Of a stretch of 64,000 bases of DNA, positions 7,178-17,353 are shown one piece after another. Below the pieces are notes generated by a model, which did no database searches, was not told the DNA's origin, and worked only from the letters and a program-made list of their open reading frames with translations. Every line of letters starts with the position of its first letter. The stretch's first letter is position 1. This DNA is from Pseudidiomarina terrestris (GTDB taxonomy: Bacteria; Pseudomonadota; Gammaproteobacteria; Enterobacterales; Alteromonadaceae), in contig NZ_JAGGJF010000002.1 of assembly GCF_030466405.1 (NCBI RefSeq), forward strand, positions 248,001 through 312,000, written 5' to 3'. A program made the translations under genes and the position numbers.

Positions 7178-9123
7178 GCGTTAAGCTCACTACGGTTAGC
7201 GAACTCAGTTAAGGCTTCAGGGTTTGCCAGAGCGTCGGTATTTTTGACTTCCTCGCCATGAATGACCTGACGCACAGCAAGTTCCACTATTTTGCCACTA
7301 ATGGTGCGCGGAATATCTTGCACTTGCGCAATGACCGCCGGCACGTGACGCGGCGTGGCATTGGCACGGATGGTGCGACGGATCTCTTGTTCCAGCTCGG
7401 CATCAAGTGTTACGCCATCGCGCAGTCGCACGAACAACACGACCCGCTCATCGTCCTGCCATTGCTGGCCGACGGCGATGCTCTCAAGCACTGCATCCAC
7501 TTTCTCTACCTGCCGATAAATTTCTGCAGTACCGATGCGCACGCCACCTGGATTCAGTACCGCATCAGAACGGCCGTAAATAATGACACCATCGTGTTCA
7601 GTGAGTTCGGCGTAGTCTCCATGCGCCCAGATATTATCAAAGCGTGCGAAGTAGGCATTAAAGTAGCGTTGACCGTCGTCATCGTTCCAGAAGCCGATAG
7701 GCATGCATGGGAAGCTGTTACGGCAAACCAGCTCGCCTTTTTCGCCCTGTACCGGTTGCCCCTTATCATTGAAAACCTGCACGTCCAGCCCGAGCCCCCG
7801 GCACTGTAATTCGCCACGATAGACTGGTAGCGTCGGACAGCCCAGTGCGAAACATGAGACGATGTCGGTGCCGCCGGATATGGAGGACAAACAGAGATCA
7901 GCTTTGATATCACGATAAACATAATCAAAGCTTTCAGGTGCCAGTACCGAACCTGTGGTCAAAATAGTGCGCAGGGCACTCAAATCGTGACTTTGGCCAG
8001 GCTTGCACTCTGCTTTTTCAAGGGCCGAGAGGTATTTTGCACTGGTACCAAATACGCTGATTTTTTCCTGTTCAGCGATATCCCACAGAATTTCAGGCGC
8101 AGGTGCAAATGGCGAGCCGTCAAATAATACCAGTGTTGCGCCTTGCGCGAGTCCTGACACCAGCCAGTTCCACATCATCCAACCGCAGGTTGTAAAATAA
8201 AAGAACACGTCGTCAGAACTTAAATTGGTATGTAACGCGTGTTCTTTCAAATGCTGCAGCAGGGTGCCGCCGGCACCGTGGACGATGCATTTGGGTACAC
8301 CTGTGGTGCCTGAGCTGAACATAATATAAAGCGGGTCGTTGAACGCGGTTGGGGTGAACTGCAGAGGCGCGGTGGGCGCGCTGCGGTCGACCCAATCGTG
8401 CCACCACAGGTTATCTTGCTGGCTGGCCTGCTCAACATCAGCAAACTTCACCAGCACGAACACCTCGACACTGGTCAGCTGGGCCCGTATAGCTTCGGTT
8501 TTGCTGCTGATATCAAGGCATTTGCCATTATAAAAATAACCATCAACGGAAAGGAAAACCTTCGGCTCGATCTGACCAAAGCGGTCCAGCACACCTTGCA
8601 CACCGAAGTCCGGAGAGCAGGATGACCAGATAGCGCCAAGGCTGGTGGTGGCCAGCATAGCAACGATCGTTTCGATGCAATTGGGCATCATCGCCGCGAC
8701 CCGATCGCCTTTGCCCACCCCCTGTTGTCGCAGTTGATGGGCAACGGCTGCAACCTGACGGTGCAATTCGTTATAGCTGATGGCCTGGCGACTGCCGTCT
8801 TCGCCCCGGAAAACCAAGGCATCGCGGCTATCTTTGTAACGCAACAGGTTCTCGGCAAAATTAAGCTGTGCTTGCGGAAACCAGCTGGCGCCTGGCATTT
8901 GCTCAGGATCTTTGACGGTCATGCTGCCCGGTTCGCCGATAACCTCCAGGTAGTCCCAAAGGTAGCGCCAGAAGTCGGCGCTTTGTGCGACCGACCAGCT
9001 ATGCAGTTCATGGTAGTCGCTAAGGGCCAGGCCAAATTTGCTGTTCACATGTTGCAGGAAATCCGTCATGCGTGCGTCTGCAACACGGTCGGCGGAGGGT
9101 TGCCACATCATTTTGTTATTCAT
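7174..9123 (-). CDS. aacS: Acetoacetyl-CoA synthetase
   Basis: This enzyme activates acetoacetate, the product of HMG-CoA lyase, to acetoacetyl-CoA using ATP and CoA, allowing thiolytic cleavage to acetyl-CoA. The 649-residue product is an ANL-family adenylating enzyme with P-loop SSGTTGVPKCIVHGAGG (about 268-284), SGGTD, and the C-terminal catalytic lysine in TISGKIVE (Lys611). Its length and the N-terminal ACAS region (FWRYLWDYLEVIGEPGS) match acetoacetyl-CoA rather than acetyl-CoA synthetases. Position right after liuE supports that specificity: many leucine operons carry either aacS or a CoA-transferase here. It overlaps the downstream GGDEF/EAL gene by four bases (ATGA). Confidence 0.93.
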   Translation of the reverse strand: MNNKMMWQPSADRVADARMTDFLQHVNSKFGLALSDYHELHSWSVAQSADFWRYLWDYLEVIGEPGSMTVKDPEQMPGASWFPQAQLNFAENLLRYKDSRDALVFRGEDGSRQAISYNELHRQVAAVAHQLRQQGVGKGDRVAAMMPNCIETIVAMLATTSLGAIWSSCSPDFGVQGVLDRFGQIEPKVFLSVDGYFYNGKCLDISSKTEAIRAQLTSVEVFVLVKFADVEQASQQDNLWWHDWVDRSAPTAPLQFTPTAFNDPLYIMFSSGTTGVPKCIVHGAGGTLLQHLKEHALHTNLSSDDVFFYFTTCGWMMWNWLVSGLAQGATLVLFDGSPFAPAPEILWDIAEQEKISVFGTSAKYLSALEKAECKPGQSHDLSALRTILTTGSVLAPESFDYVYRDIKADLCLSSISGGTDIVSCFALGCPTLPVYRGELQCRGLGLDVQVFNDKGQPVQGEKGELVCRNSFPCMPIGFWNDDDGQRYFNAYFARFDNIWAHGDYAELTEHDGVIIYGRSDAVLNPGGVRIGTAEIYRQVEKVDAVLESIAVGQQWQDDERVVLFVRLRDGVTLDAELEQEIRRTIRANATPRHVPAVIAQVQDIPRTISGKIVELAVRQVIHGEEVKNTDALANPEALTEFANRSELNA

Positions 9124-9141
9124 TTCCGGGCTCCCTTTGAA

Positions 9142-10047
9142 TTAGTGGTTCGATTGTTTTGCTATTTCAGCCAGGGCAACCTGTGAGCGCGGCTGCTGAC
9201 CTAAGCTCGCGCAGATGCGTTGTCCGGCGCTGATCAGGTGCGGCAGGTGGATGCCAGTTTCATAGCCCATGCCTTCCAGCATGTAGACGACATCTTCACT
9301 GGCAACATTGCCACTGGCGCCTTTGGCGTAGGGACAACCGCCTAGTCCGGCGACTGCGCTATCAAGAGTACGGACGCCCAGCGGTAAGCAACTGGCGATA
9401 TTGGCAAGGGCCTGTCCGTAGGTATTATGAAAGTGTAAGGCGAGGTGCTGCATCGGTACTTTCTCAGCCACCGTCGCCAGCATTCGCTGTGCTTTAAGCG
9501 GTGTACCGACGCCAATGGTGTCGCCAAGCGACACTTCGTAGCAGCCCATAGCGAAAAGCTTTTCCGCGACCCAGGCGACCTGTTCAGGGGCAATGTCGCC
9601 TTCATACGGGCAACCGAGTACGCAGCTGACATAGCCACGCACCTTCAGGTTGGCCGCTTTGGCCGCTTCCAGCACCGGCTCAAAGCGAGCCAGGCTCTCA
9701 GCAATGGAGCAGTTGATGTTTTTCTGGCTGAAGCTTTCTGATGCAGCGCCGAAAATAGCAACTTCATCCGCGGCCGCTGCGCGCGCGGCTTCAAAGCCTT
9801 TCAGATTCGGTGTTAAGGCTGCGTAGGTAACGCCTTTTTTGCGCTCGATAGCGGCGAAAACATCACCGCTATCGGCCATCTGCGGCACCCACTTAGGGCT
9901 GACAAAGGAGCCCGTCTCGATGTAACTCACGCCGGCAGCGGTGAGATCATTGACCAGTTGAATTTTGGCACTGACAGGAATTGCCTGCTCATTCTGTAAG
10001 CCGTCGCGGGGACCGACTTCGACCAGTTTTATCTGTCTGTCACTCAT
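9142..10047 (-). CDS. liuE: Hydroxymethylglutaryl-CoA lyase
   Basis: LiuE cleaves HMG-CoA to acetyl-CoA and acetoacetate, the last committed step of leucine breakdown. The 301-residue product is a DRE-TIM metallolyase: [10 protein letters not shown] at 11-20 with the conserved R-D pair, metal ligands in HFH (H204, H206), and the signature [14 protein letters not shown] at 233-246 with catalytic Cys237. A GGAG ribosome site precedes the ATG. It starts two bases after the liuD stop, consistent with translational coupling, and aacS follows. Confidence 0.97.
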   Translation of the reverse strand: MSDRQIKLVEVGPRDGLQNEQAIPVSAKIQLVNDLTAAGVSYIETGSFVSPKWVPQMADSGDVFAAIERKKGVTYAALTPNLKGFEAARAAAADEVAIFGAASESFSQKNINCSIAESLARFEPVLEAAKAANLKVRGYVSCVLGCPYEGDIAPEQVAWVAEKLFAMGCYEVSLGDTIGVGTPLKAQRMLATVAEKVPMQHLALHFHNTYGQALANIASCLPLGVRTLDSAVAGLGGCPYAKGASGNVASEDVVYMLEGMGYETGIHLPHLISAGQRICASLGQQPRSQVALAEIAKQSNH

Positions 10048-10049
10048 AG

Positions 10050-12017
10050 TTACTCCTCAGCTGCGGCAATGCTCAACAGTTCAGCGCCGTCGCTCACCAG
10101 ATCACCAGCGGCGAAAAAGACCTGTTCGACTTCCCCTGCGTAGGCCGCACGAATGGTGTATTCCATTTTCATAGCTTCCATAATCAGCAAGGGTTGATCG
10201 GCTTCTACGCGGTCGCCGGGTTTCACCAGCACCTCAACAATAGTGCCGTTCATCGGTGCCGTCATTGAGCCTTCACCAGCTTCCTGGATGAGCGTATCGG
10301 CCACCAGGTGGCGGGCGAAACGTACACTTCGTTCGGCAGAGAATACCGTAATATCATGTGCCGTTGGCATAACATAGACGAAGAACTGATGGCCGTCGCG
10401 GGTTACTTGCAAACGGTCGCCAACCAGTTTTGCTTGCCAGGCACTGTCGTCGAAATTGCTGTACCAATCGCCATCGCGTTGACGAAGCTGTACAGCCAGA
10501 TCCGTGTCGTCATGTTTTAACTCGAGCCCGAACTGATCGTTCTGATTGACGCGGAAGCCGCGCAGCTGCTGCCAGACCGAAGCTGATGCCTGTTGCTGTT
10601 CATACAGGTTTTCGGCAAGCGCGGCGAGCACCGCGTAGTCTTCGATAGCGCGATCGGCGGTGCTGCTAAAGAGGGCATCATGATGATGCTCGATAAAGCG
10701 CGTGGTCAATTCCGCGCGTTGAAAATCCGGATGCCGGGCAATACTGCGCAAGAAATCGATGTTAGTGCGAACGCCGGCAATACGATAATCATCAAGCGCA
10801 CGAATTAAGCGGCGCAGGGCAATGGTACGGTTTTCACCCCAGACCACCAGCTTGGCGATCATAGGATCGTAATAGGCGCTCACTTCGTCGCCTTCGATAA
10901 CGCCACTGTCGATGCGCACCACTGCGGAAGTTTCCGGCGTACGCAAATGGTGCAGTATTCCGGTGCTGGGGAGAAAATCGTTGGCGGGATCTTCGGCATA
11001 AATCCGCGCCTCAAAGGCATGCCCTGACAGCTGCAGCTGATCCTGACTCAGTGGCAGGGTATCACCACTTGCGACTAACAATTGCCACGCGACTAAGTCC
11101 TGACCGGTCACCATTTCCGTGACGGGGTGCTCAACTTGCAGGCGTGTGTTCATTTCCATGAAGTAGAAGCTGTTATCGATATCGAGCAGGAACTCGACGG
11201 TACCGGCGCCAACGTAATCAATGGCCTGGGCGGCGCGTATCGCGGCTTCGCCCATGGCTTCGCGGGTGCGCTCACTTAGTGCCGGAGCGGGAGCTTCTTC
11301 AATGACTTTCTGATGGCGACGTTGCACCGAACAGTCACGCTCAGCTAAATAGACTGCATTGCCGTGTTGATCACAGAAGACCTGAATTTCCACATGGCGC
11401 GGCTGAGTGATGAATTTTTCAACCAGCATTTTGTCGTTACCAAAGGAAGCCTGTGCTTCACGTTTGGCTGAGTCAAATGCGGCTTTAAACTCGCTGGCCT
11501 TTTCGACCACACGCATGCCTTTACCACCACCACCGTACGCTGCTTTCAACAGCACTGGATAGCCGATTTTATCGGCTTCTTCAGCAAGCTTTTGCAGACT
11601 CTGTTCGTTGCCATGATAGCCAGGCACCAGAGGCACTTCAGCTTCACTCATGATCGACTTGGCAGCACTTTTTGAGCCCATCGCGGCAATCGCACTGGTG
11701 GGCGGTCCGACAAAGATGATACCGGCATCCGCACAGGCATCGGCAAAACCTTCATTTTCAGACAAAAAGCCATAGCCCGGGTGAATGGCATCGGCCCCGG
11801 TTTGTTTTGCTGCGGCAATAATTTTATCAATGACCAGATAGCTCTCGGCACTTGGTGCAGGGCCAATAAAGACACTTTCATCGGCCATCAGCACGTGTTG
11901 CGCGTGCCGGTCGGCTTGCGAGTAGACAGCGACAGTAGCAACACCGAGTTCACGCGCCGTACGCATGATACGACAGGCAATTTCGCCGCGGTTAGCAATT
12001 AGCAACTTGTTGATCAT
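10050..12017 (-). CDS. liuD: Methylcrotonyl-CoA carboxylase, biotin-containing alpha subunit
   Basis: LiuD carries the biotin carboxylase and biotin carrier domains that, with LiuB, carboxylate 3-methylcrotonyl-CoA to 3-methylglutaconyl-CoA. The 655-residue product begins [20 protein letters not shown], has the ATP-grasp glycine loop [11 protein letters not shown] and ends in a biotinyl domain with EAMKMEY (biotinylated Lys617). The frame is open 18 bases upstream, but the ATG at 12015-12017 overlaps the liuC stop as ATGA and is the family start. The liuC-liuD overlap implies translational coupling within the operon. Confidence 0.97.
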   Translation of the reverse strand: MINKLLIANRGEIACRIMRTARELGVATVAVYSQADRHAQHVLMADESVFIGPAPSAESYLVIDKIIAAAKQTGADAIHPGYGFLSENEGFADACADAGIIFVGPPTSAIAAMGSKSAAKSIMSEAEVPLVPGYHGNEQSLQKLAEEADKIGYPVLLKAAYGGGGKGMRVVEKASEFKAAFDSAKREAQASFGNDKMLVEKFITQPRHVEIQVFCDQHGNAVYLAERDCSVQRRHQKVIEEAPAPALSERTREAMGEAAIRAAQAIDYVGAGTVEFLLDIDNSFYFMEMNTRLQVEHPVTEMVTGQDLVAWQLLVASGDTLPLSQDQLQLSGHAFEARIYAEDPANDFLPSTGILHHLRTPETSAVVRIDSGVIEGDEVSAYYDPMIAKLVVWGENRTIALRRLIRALDDYRIAGVRTNIDFLRSIARHPDFQRAELTTRFIEHHHDALFSSTADRAIEDYAVLAALAENLYEQQQASASVWQQLRGFRVNQNDQFGLELKHDDTDLAVQLRQRDGDWYSNFDDSAWQAKLVGDRLQVTRDGHQFFVYVMPTAHDITVFSAERSVRFARHLVADTLIQEAGEGSMTAPMNGTIVEVLVKPGDRVEADQPLLIMEAMKMEYTIRAAYAGEVEQVFFAAGDLVSDGAELLSIAAAEE

Positions 12018-12802
12018 TGCGAATCCTTTTTCCAATTAGGGCTGCGCTTTTCTAAAAACGCGGATAATCCTTCCTGGCCTTCACTTGAAACACGTATTTC
12101 AGCAATACGCTCAATAGTGAGGCGCTGATGGGGAGCATCGATAGGCTGTTGGTCGAGATCGGCGATGAGCTGCTTGGCTGCTGTGACCGCCGCCGGGCTG
12201 TTGCTCAGTAGTGTATCGCGATAGCGTTCGAGGGCAGAGTCAAAATCGCTGACGATTTCGTGGACCAAGCCCATTTGTAATGCTTCCGGTGCCGCAAAAC
12301 GCTCTGCTGTAAGCATGTAGCGGCGGGCCTGACGAGTTCCGATGGCGCGCATCACGTAGGGACTAATGACCGCCGGAATCAAGCCAATTTTGACTTCGCT
12401 CAGGCAAAAACTGCTGCGTTCTTCTGCCAGCACAATGTCACAGCATGCGGCCAGGCCAACAGCGCCGCCAAAGGCTGCGCCTTGCACCAGAGCAAGCGTT
12501 GGTTTACTCAGTTGATCCAGGCGTTCCATCAACTGTGCCAGTTGTTTAGCATCGGCAATATTTTCATCGTAATTTTTGTCCGCCATGGAGCGCATCCAGC
12601 CCAAGTCGGCGCCGGCAGAAAAATTGCGGCCCGTTGAGGCAAGCACGACCATGCGGCAATCCTGATGCTGCTCGATGGTGTCAAAGGCGTCCAGTAGCTC
12701 GCCGATCATGACATCGTCAAAGGCGTTATGTACCTCGGGACGATTTAGCGTCAAGGTCGCAACCTGATCAGCGACGTTGAGCGTAATATAGCGATAACTC
12801 AT
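12014..12802 (-). CDS. liuC: Methylglutaconyl-CoA hydratase
   Basis: LiuC hydrates 3-methylglutaconyl-CoA to HMG-CoA. The 262-residue crotonase-fold enzyme shows the oxyanion-hole segments FSAGADLGWM (about 61-70) and GAAFGGAVGLAACCDI (about 107-122) and the catalytic region LSEVKIGLIPAVISPYV. It stands between the carboxylase subunit genes liuB (11 bases upstream) and liuD (overlapping by four), the standard liu order, which fixes the substrate better than sequence alone. It may also supply hydratase activity missing from the valine operon at 19-25 kb, but that is inference. Confidence 0.95.
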   Translation of the reverse strand: MSYRYITLNVADQVATLTLNRPEVHNAFDDVMIGELLDAFDTIEQHQDCRMVVLASTGRNFSAGADLGWMRSMADKNYDENIADAKQLAQLMERLDQLSKPTLALVQGAAFGGAVGLAACCDIVLAEERSSFCLSEVKIGLIPAVISPYVMRAIGTRQARRYMLTAERFAAPEALQMGLVHEIVSDFDSALERYRDTLLSNSPAAVTAAKQLIADLDQQPIDAPHQRLTIERIAEIRVSSEGQEGLSAFLEKRSPNWKKDSQ

Positions 12803-12813
12803 GGCAACTCCTG

Positions 12814-14421
12814 TTACATCCGGAACACGCCGAACTTGGTGTCGGCAATTGGGGCATTGTTGGCAGCAGCAAGGCTCAGGCCTAATACGGTGCGGGTCTG
12901 GGCCGGGTCAATAATGCCATCGTCCCACAGTCGTGCCGATGCGTAGTAAGGGTGGCCTTGTTGCTCGTACTTCTCGATGATCGGCTGTTTGAGCTTTTGC
13001 TCTTCCTCAGCCGACATGGTTTCACCTTTACGGGCCAGGTTGTCTTTGGTGACCTGAGCCATAACGCCAGCAGCTTGTTCGCCACCCATCACTGAAATGC
13101 GCGCATTTGGCCACATGAACATCAGCGTCGGATCATAAGCGCGACCGCACATGCCGTAATTACCGGCACCATAACTGCCGCCAATGAGGACGGTAAACTT
13201 AGGCACCTGGGCGCAACTAACCGCTGTCACCATCTTGGCGCCGTGCTTGGCGATGCCTTCGGCCTCGTACTTTTTACCGACCATGAATCCGGTAATGTTC
13301 TGTAAAAATACCAGCGGGATTTTGCGTTGTGCACACAGCTCAATAAAGTGCGCGCCTTTTTGCGCCGACTCGGAGAACAAAATACCATTGTTAGCAACAA
13401 TACCGACAGGGTAGCCGTGGATACGGGCAAAGCCGGTTACCAGGGTGTTGCCGTAGTTTTGTTTAAATTCATCAAAGTCGGAGTCATCCACGATGCGGGC
13501 GATGACCTCATGCACATCATAGGGCTTGCGTAAGTCGGTGCCGACAATGCCGTACAGTTCTTTGCTGTCATAGCGCGGTGGCTTGACGGGTGTCGGGGTG
13601 TTTGGCGTTGCCGCCTGATAATTGAGCCGCGCGACAGACCGACGAGCCAGAGCAAGGGCATGTTCATCGTTCATGGCAAAGTGATCAGCAACACCGGAAA
13701 TACGGGTATGCACATCGGCGCCGCCCAGTTCCTCGGCACTGACTTCTTCACCGGTCGCCGCTTTCACCAGCGGCGGGCCTGCCAGGAAGATGGTGCCTTG
13801 TTCTTTGACGATGATGCTTTCGTCGGCCATGGCCGGCACATAAGCACCACCTGCGGTACAAAGACCCATCACCACTGCGATTTGCGGAATACCTTTGGCG
13901 GACATAGTGGCCTGATTAAAAAAGATCCGGCCAAAATGATCGCGGTCAGGGAACACTTCATCCTGCCGCGGCAGGAATGCACCACCGGAGTCGACCAGAT
14001 AGATGCAGGGCAGGTGACAGCGTTCGGCAATCTCTTGCGCGCGTAGGTGTTTCTTCACGGTCAATGGGTAGTAAGTACCGCCTTTTACCGTGGCATCATT
14101 GGCGACGATCATGCATTGCACGCCTTCAACCTGTCCGATTCCGGCGACCACGCCTGCTGCCGGGACCTCGTCTTCGTAACATTCCCAGGCGGCAAACTGG
14201 CCAATCTCAAGGAAAGGCGAGCCGCTGTCGAGCAGCTTTTCGATCCGTTGCCGCGCCAGTAACTTACCGCGCGACAGGTGGCGTTCCTGATACTTAGGGC
14301 CGCCACCTTGTTTAATTTTTTCGACATTTTCAAACAGATCGTCGACGACCGCTTGCATGGACTTCACATTCGCCAGGAAGGTTTCGTCCTTAGTGTTCAC
14401 TGAGCTGGATAGAACCGTCAC
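12814..14421 (-). CDS. liuB: Methylcrotonyl-CoA carboxylase, carboxyltransferase beta subunit
   Basis: LiuB transfers the carboxyl group from biotin on LiuD to 3-methylcrotonyl-CoA. The 535-residue product has the N-terminal carboxyltransferase core ([39 protein letters not shown]) and the C-terminal half with [17 protein letters not shown] and [18 protein letters not shown]. These motifs and the length match MCC beta rather than propionyl-CoA carboxylase. It lies 17 bases after liuA and 11 before liuC in the operon. Confidence 0.97.
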   Translation of the reverse strand: MTVLSSSVNTKDETFLANVKSMQAVVDDLFENVEKIKQGGGPKYQERHLSRGKLLARQRIEKLLDSGSPFLEIGQFAAWECYEDEVPAAGVVAGIGQVEGVQCMIVANDATVKGGTYYPLTVKKHLRAQEIAERCHLPCIYLVDSGGAFLPRQDEVFPDRDHFGRIFFNQATMSAKGIPQIAVVMGLCTAGGAYVPAMADESIIVKEQGTIFLAGPPLVKAATGEEVSAEELGGADVHTRISGVADHFAMNDEHALALARRSVARLNYQAATPNTPTPVKPPRYDSKELYGIVGTDLRKPYDVHEVIARIVDDSDFDEFKQNYGNTLVTGFARIHGYPVGIVANNGILFSESAQKGAHFIELCAQRKIPLVFLQNITGFMVGKKYEAEGIAKHGAKMVTAVSCAQVPKFTVLIGGSYGAGNYGMCGRAYDPTLMFMWPNARISVMGGEQAAGVMAQVTKDNLARKGETMSAEEEQKLKQPIIEKYEQQGHPYYASARLWDDGIIDPAQTRTVLGLSLAAANNAPIADTKFGVFRM

Positions 14422-14438
14422 AATTACGCTCCTTTCGC

Positions 14439-15608
14439 TTAAGCTGATTCACTGAACAGTTCACGACCGATCAGCATGCGACGAATTTCCGAAGTTCCGG
14501 CACCGATTTCATACAGTTTGGCATCGCGTAACAGGCGTCCGGTCGGGTACTCATTAATATAGCCGTTACCACCGAGGAGTTGAATGGCATCAAGCGCCAA
14601 CTGGGTTGCCAGTTCCGCAGCATACAAAATGGCACCGGCCGCATCTTTACGCGTGGTTTCGCCGCGGTCACAGCTTTGCGCGACGGCATAAACGTAGGCA
14701 CGGGCTGCATTGGTCCGGGTGTACATGTCGGCGACTTTACCCTGTACCAACTGGAATTGACCGATGCTTTGACCGAATTGCTTGCGGTCATGCAAATAAG
14801 GCACGACCACATCAAGACAGGCCTGCATAATGCCTAATGGACCTGAAGCCAGCACTGCGCGCTCATAATCGAGTCCGCTCATCAGTACTTCGACGCCACC
14901 GTCGACTTCGCCCAGAACGTTTTCTACCGGAACTTTGCAGTCCTCAAAGACGAGTTCGCAGGTATTGGATCCGCGCATGCCCAGTTTGTCGAGTTTCTGT
15001 GCGGTGCGGAAGCCCGGGTAATCTTGTTCGATAATAAAGGCGGTGATGCCGCGCGAGTTCTTATCAGGGCTGGTTTTCGCATAAACCACCAGCACATCGG
15101 CCTCGGGACCATTGGTGATCCACATTTTGTTGCCGTTAAGGATGTAGTGGTCGCCCTGCAGGTCCGCGCGTAGCTTCATGCTGACTACATCAGAGCCAGC
15201 ATTAGGTTCGCTCATCGCCAGCGCACCGACGTGTTCGCCAGAGCAGAGCTTCGGCAGGTATTTCTGTTTTTGCGCTTCGTTACCATTGCGAGCAATCTGA
15301 TTCACACAAAGGTTAGAGTGAGCGCCGTAGCTCAAGCCCACGGACGCTGACGCGCGACTGATTTCTTCCATGGCGATCACGTGTTCGAGGTAGCCAAGAC
15401 CAGACCCCCCATATTCTTCAGGCACAGTCATGCCCAGCAGGCCAAGTTCGCCAAATTTTTGCCATAAATCCGCTGGGAACTCATTTTTTTCGTCAATTTC
15501 TGCTGCGCGTGGCGCAATTTCTTCCCGCGCAAAGGCGTTTACCGTTTCCCGAATCATGTTGGCGGTTTCGCCCAAACCAAAATTTAAACTGCTAAATTGG
15601 CTAATCAT
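14439..15608 (-). CDS. liuA: Isovaleryl-CoA dehydrogenase
   Basis: LiuA oxidises isovaleryl-CoA to 3-methylcrotonyl-CoA and passes electrons to ETF. The 389-residue product is an FAD acyl-CoA dehydrogenase with [11 protein letters not shown] (about 131-141) and WITNGPEAD. The catalytic base is where isovaleryl-CoA dehydrogenases have it, E249 in [14 protein letters not shown], while the site used by other family members reads [11 protein letters not shown], lacking the usual glutamate. This separates it from short-chain dehydrogenases such as the one at 20.7 kb. It is the first enzyme gene after liuR, 17 bases downstream. Its electrons should reach quinone through ETF-QO in the same operon. 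Confidence 0.97.
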   Translation of the reverse strand: MISQFSSLNFGLGETANMIRETVNAFAREEIAPRAAEIDEKNEFPADLWQKFGELGLLGMTVPEEYGGSGLGYLEHVIAMEEISRASASVGLSYGAHSNLCVNQIARNGNEAQKQKYLPKLCSGEHVGALAMSEPNAGSDVVSMKLRADLQGDHYILNGNKMWITNGPEADVLVVYAKTSPDKNSRGITAFIIEQDYPGFRTAQKLDKLGMRGSNTCELVFEDCKVPVENVLGEVDGGVEVLMSGLDYERAVLASGPLGIMQACLDVVVPYLHDRKQFGQSIGQFQLVQGKVADMYTRTNAARAYVYAVAQSCDRGETTRKDAAGAILYAAELATQLALDAIQLLGGNGYINEYPTGRLLRDAKLYEIGAGTSEIRRMLIGRELFSESA

Positions 15609-15625
15609 AACTTCTCCTGCGTCAT

Positions 15626-16030
15626 TTATTGCTGTGCTTCGCCGGATGGCTGCAAATCGTTAAGTTCGTCCCGGCACCGTTCTTCCAGGTTGCCGAGCTC
15701 GACCAATAAAACCTTAATATCTTCCAGTTGCTGATGCAGTGATGCACGCTTGTCATCAATCAACTCCAAAACCGTAAGTAACTGACGAGCACTACTATTT
15801 TCCATGTCATAGAGATCAAACAAACGTTTGGTCTCGGCCAGGGAGAACCCTAAGCGCTTACCGCGTAGTATGAGTTTAAGCCGGACCCGGTCTTTGTTGG
15901 TGTACAGGCGTGTTTGACCCTGCCGCGTGGGAGCGAGCAGGCCCTGGTCTTCATAGAAGCGAATGCTGCGGGTGGTAATGTCAAATTCCCGTGCCAGTTC
16001 GCCGATGCTGTAGGTCGTGATATCGTTCAT
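15626..16030 (-). CDS. liuR: MerR-family regulator of leucine catabolism, LiuR
   Basis: The 134-residue product is a MerR-type regulator: winged helix-turn-helix at 6-75 ([34 protein letters not shown]) and a C-terminal dimerisation helix at about 80-122. LiuR proteins repress or tune branched-chain amino acid catabolism genes. It is the first gene of the operon it is expected to control, 17 bases before liuA, so it should be autoregulated. A near-perfect palindrome lies 45-60 bases upstream of its start, between it and the divergent thiolase. The effector is not evident from sequence. Confidence 0.93.
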   Translation of the reverse strand: MNDITTYSIGELAREFDITTRSIRFYEDQGLLAPTRQGQTRLYTNKDRVRLKLILRGKRLGFSLAETKRLFDLYDMENSSARQLLTVLELIDDKRASLHQQLEDIKVLLVELGNLEERCRDELNDLQPSGEAQQ

Positions 16031-16074
16031 TTTACTTGCATTCTGGCTTGATAGAGCGTTAAGCTTAAATCAAG

Positions 16075-16090
16075 TTGACGTTAACGTAAA
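16075..16090. promoter_or_regulatory. Probable LiuR operator in the liuR-thiolase divergent region
   Basis: TTGACGTTAACGTAAA is a 16-base palindrome with one mismatched pair, of the ACGT-containing type predicted for LiuR by comparative genomics. It contains a -35-like hexamer on each strand: TTGACG toward the thiolase (with GATAAA 18 bases on) and TTTACG toward liuR. One bound regulator could therefore control both directions. Assignment to LiuR is inference from position and symmetry. Confidence 0.65.
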
Positions 16091-16174
16091 GGTAAGAAGA
16101 TAAACGCGAGGTTTTGGCCTGGCTCGTGACCAAGGCGGTGTTCTTAACCTGTTTATTTTCATTAAGGAGATTTT

Positions 16175-17353
16175 ATGTCTGATGCAGTAGTTATTGTTGC
16201 CGCAAAGCGCACCCCTATGGGTGGCTTTCAGGGTAGTTTAAGCGCAGTGGATGCCCCCAATCTGGGTGCGGCTGCAATCAAAGCAGCGGTTGCTGAAAGT
16301 GGCCTCAGCCCGGACGATGTCAGTGAAGTGATCATGGGCAACGTTTTGCCGGCGGGTATTGGCCAGGCTCCGGCGCGTCAGGCTAGCCTTTATGCCGGAC
16401 TGCCGAAAAGTGCAGGTGCAACCACCATCAATAAAGTTTGTGGCTCAGGTCTCAAGGCTGTCATGTTTGCGCATGATCTGCTGCACGTGGGTTCTGCCGA
16501 TGTTGTGGTCGCCGGTGGTATGGAGAGTATGACCAATGCACCGTACTTACTGAAAAAAGCGCGCTCAGGTTTCCGCATGGGGCACGATGCCATCTATGAT
16601 CATATGATGCTGGATGGCCTGGAAGATGCGTACGAAGGCAAGGCCATGGGCGGTTATGCCCAGGGTACCGCAGATGAATACAAATTAGGCCGTGAAGACA
16701 TGGACGCGTTTGCGCTGGAATCTTTACGCCGCGCGCAGGCCGCGATCGAAGACGGTGCCTTTGCCAATGAAGTGATCGACGTGACCTATAGCACCCGCAA
16801 GGGCGATGTCACAGTGAATATTGATGAGCAGCCAGGTAAAGCCATGCCAGAGAAAATTCCTTCGCTGCGCCCGGCATTTGCTAAAGATGGCACCATTACC
16901 GCCGCCAATTCCAGCTCAATTTCCGATGGTGCAGCAGCCTTGGTGCTGATGCGTGAAAGTGATGCCAAGGCCCGTGGCCTGACGCCGCTGGCGCGCGTTG
17001 TCGGCCATGCGACCCATTCGCAGGCGCCGGCCGAGTTTACCGTGGCGCCGATTGGCGCGATGAACAAGCTGCTGGAGCGGGTCGGCTGGCAAAAAGACGA
17101 TGTCGACCTGTGGGAAATTAATGAAGCTTTCGCCATGGTAACTATGTTGGCCATGCAGGAAATGAAACTGGACCACGCCAAGGTCAACGTCCACGGTGGC
17201 GCTTGTGCCTTAGGTCACCCGATTGGTGCCAGTGGCGCCCGCTTATTGGTGACCTTACTGCACGCCTTGCGTCGTCATGGTAAGCAGCGCGGCGTGACGT
17301 CCCTGTGCATCGGTGGCGGTGAAGCCGTCGCGGTCGCTGTTGAGTTAATTTAA
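16175..17353 (+). CDS. Acetyl-CoA C-acetyltransferase (thiolase)
   Basis: This thiolase cleaves acetoacetyl-CoA (and possibly 2-methylacetoacetyl-CoA from isoleucine) to acetyl-CoA units. The 392-residue product has the catalytic residues at the classical positions: Cys89 (NKVCGSG), His348 (GHPIGASGAR) and Cys378 (CIGGGEA). It is divergent from liuR and shares the intergenic palindrome, so it is probably co-regulated with leucine breakdown, where it would consume the acetoacetyl-CoA made by AacS. AAGGAG lies seven bases before the ATG. It could equally serve the isoleucine branch as an IvdA-type thiolase; sequence alone does not decide. Its 3' end overlaps the opposing EamA gene by nine bases. 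Confidence 0.92.
   Translation: MSDAVVIVAAKRTPMGGFQGSLSAVDAPNLGAAAIKAAVAESGLSPDDVSEVIMGNVLPAGIGQAPARQASLYAGLPKSAGATTINKVCGSGLKAVMFAHDLLHVGSADVVVAGGMESMTNAPYLLKKARSGFRMGHDAIYDHMMLDGLEDAYEGKAMGGYAQGTADEYKLGREDMDAFALESLRRAQAAIEDGAFANEVIDVTYSTRKGDVTVNIDEQPGKAMPEKIPSLRPAFAKDGTITAANSSSISDGAAALVLMRESDAKARGLTPLARVVGHATHSQAPAEFTVAPIGAMNKLLERVGWQKDDVDLWEINEAFAMVTMLAMQEMKLDHAKVNVHGGACALGHPIGASGARLLVTLLHALRRHGKQRGVTSLCIGGGEAVAVAVELI

Noticed and set aside
13660-14046. 128-codon open frame on the plus strand inside liuB
   Set aside because: Antisense shadow of a highly conserved carboxyltransferase with no domain of its own.
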